DNA of 13,057 nt from JAXJSP01 sp036310005 (GTDB lineage: Bacteria > Bacillota > Clostridia > Oscillospirales > Acutalibacteraceae): the NCBI GenBank assembly GCA_036310005.1, contig JAXJSP010000020.1, positions 1 to 13,057 of the forward strand. The letters are read 5' to 3'. Below, piece by piece: positions 7,504-12,012 of the stretch (position 1 is the stretch's first letter; the number at the start of each line of letters is the position of its first letter). Position numbers and translations under genes: made by a program. Below the pieces are notes generated by a model. The model was not told where the DNA came from and made no database searches. It saw only the letters and a list, made by a program, of their open reading frames with translations.

Positions 7504-8148
7504 TTATTCTTCAATCGCGAAAACTACGTTTTCAATTTCGGTAAGCCTTGATATATCAAGGTCTATTCTTTTATCTATAACAAGATTTATTCCCACATTG
7601 CCGCTGTGATTGCTTTTCGGTGCAAATATCTGATAGCTAAAGGCTTCGGGAATATATTTTTCAAGCTCTGCAAGCGTGGCGTTGACCTTGTAAAGATTGT
7701 CAAGCTCTATGTATATTACTTCGGCGCTTTTGCGGTGGCGTTCAAATTTTGCAAAGAGAATAATCGTCGCAAGAAAAAGCACCGTCACTATTAAAGCACC
7801 TATATAATAGCCGTAGCCCAACGCTATACCTATTGTCGCGGTTGTCCATACCCCCGCCGCAGTCGTAAGACCCGTAATAACATTGTTGGGCTTCAGAATT
7901 ATCATTCCCGCGCCCAAAAAGCCGATTCCCGAAATCACCTGTGCGGGTAATCTCAATACATCGCCGACGCCGAAGGCTTGTGAGACATACATACTTGTCA
8001 TTGAGGTCATACAAGAGCCTAAGCAGACAAGAATATGGGTTCTCATTCCCGCGGCTCTGCCGTGGCGGGCGCGCTCACTACCGATAAGACCTCCGATAAT
8101 AACCGCCGCAAGAGAACGTATAATTGTATTGATAATAAGCGTTTTCAA
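7504..8148 (-). CDS. MgtC/SapB family membrane protein
   Basis: A 214-residue inner-membrane protein. The N-terminal 140 residues form the MgtC/SapB domain, with GGLIGSERARHGRAAGMRTH (about 18-37), LVCLGSCMTSMTS, then GIGFLGAGMIILKPNNVITGL and a closing pair of hydrophobic helices. The last 70 residues form a soluble ACT-like tail. Members have been linked to magnesium limitation and ATP-synthase control, and the molecular activity is unsettled. The start is TTG at 8148 preceded by a strong GGAGGTGA; no ATG is available. It sits between glpP and the GlpA-like gene, an unexpected partner for glycerol metabolism. A strong terminator lies just upstream, so its expression may depend on antitermination. 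Confidence 0.92.
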   Translation of the reverse strand: MKTLIINTIIRSLAAVIIGGLIGSERARHGRAAGMRTHILVCLGSCMTSMTSMYVSQAFGVGDVLRLPAQVISGIGFLGAGMIILKPNNVITGLTTAAGVWTTATIGIALGYGYYIGALIVTVLFLATIILFAKFERHRKSAEVIYIELDNLYKVNATLAELEKYIPEAFSYQIFAPKSNHSGNVGINLVIDKRIDLDISRLTEIENVVFAIEE

Positions 8149-8162
8149 AGTTTGTCACCTCC

Positions 8163-8210
8163 AAAAAAAACGGAAAAGCAAACGGTATTATTATACCGAA
8201 TACTCTTCCG
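8163..8210 (-). terminator. Strong intrinsic terminator between glpP and the mgtC-like gene
   Basis: On the - strand an 18-bp stem with two T-T mismatches (arms 8193-8210 and 8171-8188), with a 4-nt loop at 8189-8192, is followed by eight T residues (8170-8163). It lies between two co-directional genes whose products share a pathway context, so it is probably a regulated attenuator. GlpP-mediated antitermination is the obvious candidate (inference). Confidence 0.85.
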
Positions 8211-8239
8211 CTCTCTAAAATCTCCGCAGATAATATTTT

Positions 8240-8803
8240 TTATAAAATTGACCATAAATTGCTTTTGCCTGTCGAAACCGCAACCGCACCCGAACTTAGC
8301 GCCGAGGTGATTTCCGATTTTGTTTCTATAAGTCCGCCCGCAATTACGGGTATACCTTTTCCGGAAAAAAGGCTTAACGCTTTAGGTATTACGCCCGGCA
8401 TTATTTCTATCAAATCGGGTCTTGTGGTATCTATCATCTCGCTTATTGAGTTCATTCCTTTAGAATCAAGTACAAAAAACCGCTGAATTGCCGTTAGCCC
8501 GCATTCCTTAGCGCTCTTTATAAGCTGTGCCCTTGTGCTGATAATTCCGTCTGCTCCAAGCTGTGAGAGCCATTTAATGCCCGTTCTGTCCTTGCCTATA
8601 CCCTCCGCTAAATCTATATGCACAAATATATACTTATTATTCGCCTTAGCTTTTTTAATGTCTCTTTCTATTGTCATAATATTGGCGCTCAGATGGAAAA
8701 GTACCTCGACGTCCGAAATAATCGCTTTTTGCCAGCCCGCAGAATCGGTGGCGGCGATTATGGGCGTCCGCTCTAATGCGTCAATGATATTTTGAGTATA
8801 CAC
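8240..8803 (-). CDS. glpP: Glycerol operon antiterminator GlpP
   Basis: An RNA-binding regulator that, with glycerol-3-phosphate, prevents termination in glp leaders. About 187 residues are collinear with GlpP: RTPIIAATDS near the start, VEVLFHLSANI, FVHIDLAEGIGKDRTGIKWL, then FFVLDSKGMNS, DLIEIMPGVIPK and IPVIAGGLIETKSEI, the phosphate-binding TIM-barrel loops. I choose GTG at 8803, with AGGGGG upstream at good spacing. A TTG at 8818 gives a longer frame, but it would place the ribosome-binding site inside the gene. It is the first gene after a consensus promoter and a leader terminator, so GlpP probably controls its own operon. Regulation of distant glpF/glpK genes is possible; neither gene is in this window. 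Confidence 0.93.
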   Translation of the reverse strand: MYTQNIIDALERTPIIAATDSAGWQKAIISDVEVLFHLSANIMTIERDIKKAKANNKYIFVHIDLAEGIGKDRTGIKWLSQLGADGIISTRAQLIKSAKECGLTAIQRFFVLDSKGMNSISEMIDTTRPDLIEIMPGVIPKALSLFSGKGIPVIAGGLIETKSEITSALSSGAVAVSTGKSNLWSIL

Positions 8804-8821
8804 AGTTTTCCCCCTCAAAAC

Positions 8822-8857
8822 AAAAAAGATACAAAGCTCCTACCGTACTTTGTATCT
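8822..8857 (-). terminator. glpP leader terminator, likely GlpP antitermination target
   Basis: GATACAAAG and CTTTGTATC (8828-8836 and 8848-8856) form a perfect 9-bp stem with an 11-nt loop, followed on the - strand by TTTTTT (8827-8822). It begins about 10 nt after the predicted transcription start (near 8867). A short leader with an inverted repeat of this kind is the known GlpP target layout of Bacillus glp genes. Confidence 0.85.
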
Positions 8858-8873
8858 CTAATCTCTGCGCAAA

Positions 8874-8902
8874 ATTATAACACCGTTTTCCGAAATTGTC
8901 AA
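8874..8902 (-). promoter_or_regulatory. Consensus sigma-A promoter of the glp operon
   Basis: On the - strand TTGACA (8902-8897), a 17-bp spacer and TATAAT (8879-8874), a perfect match. It drives glpP and, subject to the two terminators, everything down to the HAD phosphatase. Confidence 0.9.
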
Positions 8903-9000
8903 GAATTAAAGTTGCCTTTTTTACTCTTTTTCTTTTAACATTTTGGACATTCTTGTTCATTTGTTTTGAAAATTGAAGAAGAATTATTAGTCAGATAATA

Positions 9001-9044
9001 ATAAAGAGATGCAAAACCGTTTGGAATTGTATCTCTTTATTTTT
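9001..9044. terminator. Terminator hairpin between the mobile-element remnant and the glp operon
   Basis: ATAAAGAGATGCAA (9001-9014) pairs with TTGTATCTCTTTAT (9027-9040), 14 bp including one G-T, around a 12-nt loop. TTTT follows on + and TTATTATTATC on -. It sits 14 bp past the stop of the 55-residue membrane protein and likely ends that - strand transcript. Confidence 0.75.
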
Positions 9045-9053
9045 ATGTAATAT

Positions 9054-9221
9054 TTACTTTTTGTGTTCCAATCCACCGTCGCTGAAAACAAGCAATGTAA
9101 TTCCCAAACAAATAAGAAAAGAACCGGTTGTAATCTCGACTTTATAAAGTAGTGCAAGATAGCCTGTCTGAATAGTAATTAAAATCAAAATCAGCATTAC
9201 ATTAAATTTAAACAGTTTCAT
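9054..9221 (-). CDS. 55-residue hydrophobic membrane protein, function unknown
   Basis: A small protein with two hydrophobic segments, VMLILILITIQTGYLALLY (about residues 8-26) and GSFLICLGITLLVF (about 32-46), joined by a short loop KVEITT. It ends in a charged tail, SDGGLEHKK. The ATG at 9221 has AAGGAG eight nt upstream, an excellent ribosome-binding site, and a terminator follows the stop. These two flanks make it a credible gene despite its size. It begins 15 bp after the xis-like gene pair and is probably co-transcribed with them. I do not recognise the family. A small-toxin-like or accessory membrane peptide are both possible, and neither is supported by a motif. Confidence 0.65.
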   Translation of the reverse strand: MKLFKFNVMLILILITIQTGYLALLYKVEITTGSFLICLGITLLVFSDGGLEHKK

Positions 9222-9236
9222 ACACGTTACTCCTTT

Positions 9237-9464
9237 TTACAGCTTGCGTTGTTCCCGCAGATATGCTTCAAAGATAGTTCTGCGAATCAGCACCTTTTTA
9301 CCAATCTTATAGACCGATCCGGCCTCGTGAGCCATACGGGTAAGAGGTTTAAGTCCTAAACGGTAATAGTCACAAGCCATATTGTATGTAATAAATTCGT
9401 GAGTCATAAATTCCATATCCTCATCGTCAATTTGGTCAGAAAACATCCAAACATTGCCGCTCAT
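9237..9464 (-). CDS. Excisionase/DUF6462-like helix-turn-helix protein, second of a tandem pair
   Basis: A 75-residue protein with an acidic N-terminus (MFSDQIDDEDMEF) followed by an excisionase-like winged-helix core, FITYNMACDYYRLGLKPLTRMAHEAGSVYKIG. The core then ends KKVLIRRTIFEAYLREQ. This xis/MerR-like fold binds DNA in integrative elements, and such proteins direct excision or regulate promoters. It is clearly paralogous to the gene upstream: positions such as A-G-A/S-x-Y-K/R, V-L-I-x-R and IF-A-YL align. The ATG overlaps the upstream stop (9461-9464) and is preceded by GGGAGG, so the two are translated as a coupled pair. No integrase was found beside them. The family assignment is from pattern only and exact function is uncertain. 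Confidence 0.7.
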   Translation of the reverse strand: MSGNVWMFSDQIDDEDMEFMTHEFITYNMACDYYRLGLKPLTRMAHEAGSVYKIGKKVLIRRTIFEAYLREQRKL

Positions 9465-9724
9465 CTTTCTTTTCCTCCCCGATATTTGCTTGTTGCAGGC
9501 TCGTGAAACCGTTCCAAATAAGCATCAAAAATTTCTCGGTTGATAAGAACAGTGCTGTCAAAGCGATAAATTGCTCCGGCATCCCTGGCAAGTTCAAGAA
9601 TTTTCTTATGGGACATACTGTAAATCAGTTCCGCCTGCTGATAACGAATGTACTCTCTACGGAGTTTTCGTAGTTGCTCTGGAACTTCTTTCATACTTTT
9701 TAACGGTTTGTAATTGTCTTTCAT
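9461..9724 (-). CDS. Excisionase/DUF6462-like helix-turn-helix protein, first of a tandem pair
   Basis: 87 residues with a lysine-rich lead (MKDNYKPLKSMKEVPEQL) and then the same xis-like core as its neighbour: YIRYQQAELIYSMSHKKILE, LARDAGAIYRFDSTVLINRE and IFDAYLERF. The start is the ATG at 9724, preceded by GGAGG at proper spacing. The frame is open back to 9778, but no ribosome-binding site supports that longer start. The last codons carry the ribosome-binding site of the next gene. A hairpin attenuator (9772-9811) lies in its leader. It is likely a regulator or directionality factor of the decayed mobile element. Which of the two paralogues, if either, still works cannot be told. Confidence 0.72.
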   Translation of the reverse strand: MKDNYKPLKSMKEVPEQLRKLRREYIRYQQAELIYSMSHKKILELARDAGAIYRFDSTVLINREIFDAYLERFHEPATSKYRGGKER

Positions 9725-9771
9725 TTTGATTCCTCCAAAAATTGATTTGGAGTGTGACAGAAACTTGCTGC

Positions 9772-9811
9772 AAAACAAAAAGCACCCCTTAGATTATCTC
9801 TAAGAAGTGCT
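9772..9811 (-). terminator. Leader terminator/attenuator upstream of the xis-like pair
   Basis: AGCAC (9781-9785) pairs with GTGCT (9807-9811) and CTTAGA (9788-9793) with TCTAAG (9799-9804), with a 2-nt mismatch between. On the - strand TTTTGTTTT follows. It lies 57 bp before the start at 9724. It either ends a lost upstream gene or attenuates xis expression. Confidence 0.65.
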
Positions 9812-9890
9812 CATAAGGTCTATTTCAAACCTGATACCGTATTGCCTTAAATTCACAATGCATCGTGATGATGCGTTATTCTTCGGATTT

Positions 9891-9912
9891 TTGCTGTCAA
9901 ATTGCTGTCAAA
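9891..9912. repeat. Perfect tandem 11-bp repeat (TTGCTGTCAAA x2)
   Basis: TTGCTGTCAAA at 9891-9901 and again at 9902-9912. On the - strand it presents TTGACA twice, 11 bp apart. Phased short repeats next to xis-like genes are typical of integrase-arm or Xis binding sites, which is inference. Confidence 0.8.
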
Positions 9913-9926
9913 ACGGAAATGACACT

Positions 9927-9992
9927 ATTAACAAAACACATTATACGGTATTTAAACATCATTTTAACACTATATATTGTGTTTTTGTTAAT
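9927..9992. repeat. Imperfect 19-22 bp inverted repeat with a 25-bp centre
   Basis: ATTAACAAAACACATTATA (9927-9945) is the reverse complement of TATATATTGTGTTTTTGTTAAT (9971-9992) apart from small indels. The left arm contains TATAAT on the - strand (9945-9940), a possible -10 for the xis-like genes with a weak -35. The spacing is too long and the tail too poor for a normal terminator. Confidence 0.65.
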
Positions 9993-10080
9993 CAAGAGGC
10001 TTCATCGTGGGGATTTCAAGGGAGAGTATCTTATACCCTGATTCAACCTCTCTTTTCCTTACTTTGTTAATCCAAACCGT
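9988..10080 (-). other. Possible 3' remnant of a lost coding sequence
   Basis: This - strand frame translates to TVWINKVRKREVESGYKILS and then LEIPTMKPLD before a TAA at 9988-9990, and a TAA bounds it upstream at 10081-10083. It reads like the tail of a real protein (balanced composition, PTMKPLD end), but no start, ribosome-binding site or family can be given. Chance is quite possible. The rest of 9812-10254 holds no convincing gene, only repeats and hairpins. Confidence 0.25.
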
Positions 10081-10129
10081 TTACATTAAAGTACATAACC
10101 TCACATAAGATGTCATAACTTTATTTGGT

Positions 10130-10154
10130 TTGTCGTAAAAATTGTCGTAAAAAA
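10130..10154. repeat. Tandem 12-bp repeat (TTGTCGTAAAAA x2)
   Basis: TTGTCGTAAAAA at 10130-10141 is repeated at 10142-10153 with one further A. It is a second phased short repeat in the non-coding part of the element remnant, different in sequence from the one at 9891. Confidence 0.75.
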
Positions 10155-10292
10155 CGAAGGTGTTTTCATTGTCCAACAAAGAAGCACATCTCGGATACCC
10201 CCGACTATTCGCCGCATAAACCTTTATTTGTTTATATAGTATAACATATTCTTAATCGAGTAGGAAGGAGTGATTACCTCCCGTCCTCTCAC

Positions 10293-10324
10293 ACCACCTA
10301 GCATACCGTTCGGTACTAGGCGGT
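10293..10324 (-). ncRNA. Group II intron domain V
   Basis: ACCGCCTAGTACCGAACGGT continues to GCTAGGTGGT on the - strand. This forms a two-part helix capped by a CGAA tetraloop, with the CGC-type catalytic triad near the 5' end and the bulge before the closing arm. It is followed by GTGTGAGAGG and a domain VI hairpin whose bulged A would lie in CCTACTC. The fold appears intact. Confidence 0.88.
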
Positions 10325-10325
10325 T

Positions 10326-10687
10326 TCAATAGTTGACGTGCACGGACTGATAGGCAATGGCTAAATCATAAAAGCCACTGTTTATCAGTCTTTCTTTTGA
10401 CATAGCTCGCTTTACCGTTGTGAGGTTGGCGCAGAACCAATGTCCTTTTCGGCTATTAGCCGCCATAGATGCGTAGTATTCTGGTATACCCATCTTAATC
10501 AAGTTTCTCTTCTTTGTTTTGGGTAGTTTCCACTATTTCCATATGCACATACGTATTCTGTGATAGAGCCATCCGTTGATGTTGAAGGGTTCGGTCTATC
10601 ACTGTTGATATGCCAAGCTTCCGCATACCCTTCATGTTCCGCACTATCTCTTTGCGAACAGCCACTGTTTTCAATGTTTTCTGTCAT
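10326..10687 (-). pseudogene. Remnant of the intron-encoded reverse transcriptase/maturase (class C, no endonuclease)
   Basis: Three pieces in three frames. First, MTENIENSGCSQRDSAEHEG from the ATG at 10687, after AAAGGAGG, looks like the N-terminal lead. Second, MRKLGISTVIDRTLQ (10626-10582) is the RT block normally written RKLGIPTVIDRxIQ. Third, from 10580 to the stop at 10326-10328, INGWLYHRIRMCIWK, an in-frame TAG (10533-10535), WKLPKTKKRNLIKMG and IPEYYASMAANSRKGHWFCA form the maturase (GIIM) C-terminus ending YQSVHVNY. The catalytic YADD region and most of the RT fingers and palm are gone, roughly 300 of an expected 420 residues. The TAG replaces the glutamine usually seen in WKQWK. It cannot make active protein. 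Confidence 0.88.
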
Positions 10688-11015
10688 TACTGGTCATTCC
10701 TCCTTTCTCGGTCATACTCAAGACTCCTACTGATTCGGTCCTTCACCTCTCGGCTACTATGACCTCTGCTGACTTCTGTGCATTCAGCACTACTTTGGGC
10801 AGTGACTTGTACAGCAACCTTACCCTAATGCATAACCTCATATGAGATTTCTGTTCGTCATACCGGAGATTTGCCCGTAAGTTAGTCTGTTCCTCACATC
10901 CAGCTTCCTTCAGATTCGAGGTCACCCTCGACACCCTTGCTTTCGATTATATCCTTCCCACTACCGGGCGGATTCGGGACTTTAACCCGTTAGAAACGTG
11001 CGCCGCTAGGCGCAC

Positions 11016-11046
11016 AAGAAAACGGTAGAGGGAATCCCTCTACCGT
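11016..11046 (-). terminator. Terminator used as group IIC intron insertion site
   Basis: ACGGTAGAGGG (11022-11032) pairs with CCCTCTACCGT (11036-11046) around a 3-nt loop. On the - strand TTTTCTT (11022-11016) follows, and the intron begins at the next base. Confidence 0.88.
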
Positions 11047-11353
11047 CATACAGTACTACTATCTCTTTGTAGTTGGTAATGTTACACTTGTTAAGCTTTG
11101 AGTATTTGATATACTCCTCATAATGGGGCGGCACTACAACCAAGTCCTTGCACTTCTGTTTAGCCTGCCATACTGCGTCCCCGGTTTTCACATCAAAAGC
11201 CTTTGCTTTGTAGTTCTTTGCAAGCACGATACCGTGTCGTTCCTCCACAGAGCCGCAGACAGCAATCGGATATTTCTTCAATGCGGGGTCGAGCATACAT
11301 TCGACGCTGGCATAGAAGTTATTCATATCACAATGAAGTATGCTTCGTAACAT
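11047..11353 (-). pseudogene. Truncated Y-family DNA polymerase (UmuC/DinB-like)
   Basis: The first 87 residues (11353-11093) are a clear Y-family polymerase N-terminus. They include ILHCDMNNFYASVECM with the first metal-binding Asp, then YPIAVCGSVEERHGIVLAKNYKAK and HYEEYIKYSKL. Similarity stops at KYSKL. The following residues, NKCNITNYKEIVVLYD, are unrelated and run into the terminator, and the frame nominally ends inside the intron at 11006. The palm acidic pair, thumb and little-finger domains (about 300-350 residues) are missing, so it cannot polymerise DNA. The ATG at 11353 follows AAGGGGG. It is driven by a perfect promoter at 11422-11450 that lies among putative repressor operators. 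It was probably an element-borne lesion-bypass polymerase truncated by deletion before or along with intron insertion. Confidence 0.85.
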
Positions 11354-11366
11354 TTTTAGAACCCCC

Positions 11367-11395
11367 TTGACATTTTGGGTAGTTTGGTGTACACT
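11367..11395 (+). promoter_or_regulatory. Promoter of the repressor gene
   Basis: TTGACA (11367-11372), 17 bp, TACACT (11390-11395), giving a start near 11402 and a leader of about 100 nt. It faces the - strand promoter, with predicted start points only about 13 bp apart. The first TTCAACT repeat sits at its start site. Confidence 0.75.
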
Positions 11396-11403
11396 ATGTG
11401 TAG

Positions 11404-11471
11404 TTCAACTTCCCAATTCATATTATATACACTTCAACTGTACTTGTCAAGAGCAAATGGGTAGTTCAACT
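11404..11471. promoter_or_regulatory. Three TTCAACT direct repeats, probable operators of the XRE repressor
   Basis: TTCAACT occurs at 11404-11410, 11433-11439 and 11465-11471. Copies 2 and 3 extend to TTCAACTGTA, and copies 1 and 3 share GTAGTTCAACT. A related GGGTAGTTTGG lies at 11377-11387. They lie between the two -10 boxes, within the - strand promoter spacer, and just upstream of its -35. Binding would block the - promoter. The repressor as binder is inference. Confidence 0.65.
11422..11450 (-). promoter_or_regulatory. Perfect sigma-A promoter of the polymerase-led - strand operon
   Basis: On the - strand TTGACA (11450-11445), 17 bp and TATAAT (11427-11422), with a start near 11415. 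The second TTCAACT repeat is in its spacer. It resembles the inducible early promoter of an ICE or temperate phage, controlled by the repressor. Confidence 0.88.
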
Positions 11472-11501
11472 GTAAATATTCTTTTAAGGAGTGAAATCAC
11501 A

Positions 11502-11912
11502 ATGACATTCGGTGAAAAAGTCAAGGCTGAAAGAACAAAGCTTGGTATGAGTCAAGATGAGTTGGCAGCTAAAATCGGCGTAACCCGACGCATAATTGGT
11601 TCTTATGAAAATGATAAATCCCGTCCGAGAGGAATGGAAAGATATAAGAAGCTGGCAGAATCCTTAAATGTAAATGTGAATTATCTGCTGTCTGAGGACG
11701 ACGCTTTCATCGCCGATGTAGAGGATAAGTACGGACGCAGAGGAGCAAGACAGGCTCAGGAGTTGCTTGCAGAAGTTACCGGTCTGTTTGCCGGCGGCGA
11801 AATGGCTGACGAGGATATGCGTGAAATGGTTGACGCCATTCAGGAAGCCTATCTTATTGCAAAGAAAAACAATAAAAAATACACCCCGAAGAAATACCGC
11901 AAAGACGAGTAA
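11502..11912 (+). CDS. XRE-family transcriptional repressor, ImmR-like
   Basis: 136 residues. The N-terminal HTH_3 domain spans about residues 3-61: FGEKVKAERTKLGMSQDELA, KIGVTRRIIGSYENDKSRPR, then YKKLAESLNVNVNYLL. A helical acidic middle (EDKYGRRGARQAQELLAEVT) and a lysine-rich end (KKNNKKYTPKKYRK) follow, probably for oligomerisation or antirepressor contact. The ATG at 11502 follows AAGGAG by 10 nt. An upstream-extended frame to 11340 exists, but it runs through the promoter and is not coding. With the metallopeptidase directly downstream this forms the ImmR/ImmA pair of ICEBs1 and related prophages, in which the repressor keeps the element silent and is cleaved when its partner is activated. 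It likely binds the TTCAACT repeats and controls both facing promoters (inference). Confidence 0.9.
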   Translation: MTFGEKVKAERTKLGMSQDELAAKIGVTRRIIGSYENDKSRPRGMERYKKLAESLNVNVNYLLSEDDAFIADVEDKYGRRGARQAQELLAEVTGLFAGGEMADEDMREMVDAIQEAYLIAKKNNKKYTPKKYRKDE

Positions 11913-12012
11913 TCCTCGAAGTGAACTAAGTCCAATATATGGGACATATAATAGTTTATAATTTATTATAGGGTTAATATCCGATATACTATAATATGGG
12001 AGGTGAGCCGGA

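Larger units (their letters stand above)
10255..11015 (-). mobile_element. Group IIC (bacterial class C) intron, internally deleted
   Basis: About 761 nt on the - strand. The 5' end is GTGCGCC (11015-11009). Domain I strings typical of class C introns follow: GGGTTAAAGTCCCGAA, CAAGGGTGTC, GGTGACCTCGAATC and TGAAGGAAGC. Near the IEP come ACAGAAGTCAGC and AGAGGTCATAGTA. Domain V is at 10293-10324 and the 3' end is the CCTACTCGAT motif at 10255. The order and wording match my memory of the Oceanobacillus iheyensis group IIC intron. It begins six nt after a terminator stem, the preferred class C target. The internal reverse-transcriptase gene is broken, so it could move only with a protein supplied in trans. 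Whether the ribozyme still splices is not known. Confidence 0.93.

Noticed and set aside
9891..10154. CRISPR-like array from the short repeats
   Set aside because: The repeats are 11-12 bp, directly tandem without spacers, and differ from each other.
10113..10217. 34-codon - strand frame MRRIVGGIRDVLLC...
   Set aside because: It has a poor ribosome-binding site (AAAGG only three bases from ATG), its end is dictated by the TTGTCGTAAAAA tandem repeat, and no motif is visible. It was not supported as a gene.
9725..10254. Possible integrase gene next to the xis-like pair
   Set aside because: All frames on both strands are broken by stops, and no R-H-R-Y motif can be read.
10499..10687. A 62-codon open frame starting MTENIENSG as an independent gene
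   Set aside because: Only its first 20 or so residues fit the intron protein lead. After the deletion junction the same DNA codes for reverse-transcriptase and maturase residues in other frames.
10743..10934. 63-codon - strand frame inside the intron
   Set aside because: It lies over conserved group IIC structural RNA (domains I-III), where chance open frames are expected, and has no ribosome-binding site.
11340..11501. N-terminal extension of the XRE repressor to an ATG at 11340
   Set aside because: It would translate through both promoters and the operator repeats. The ATG at 11502 has AAGGAG and gives a standard HTH start.
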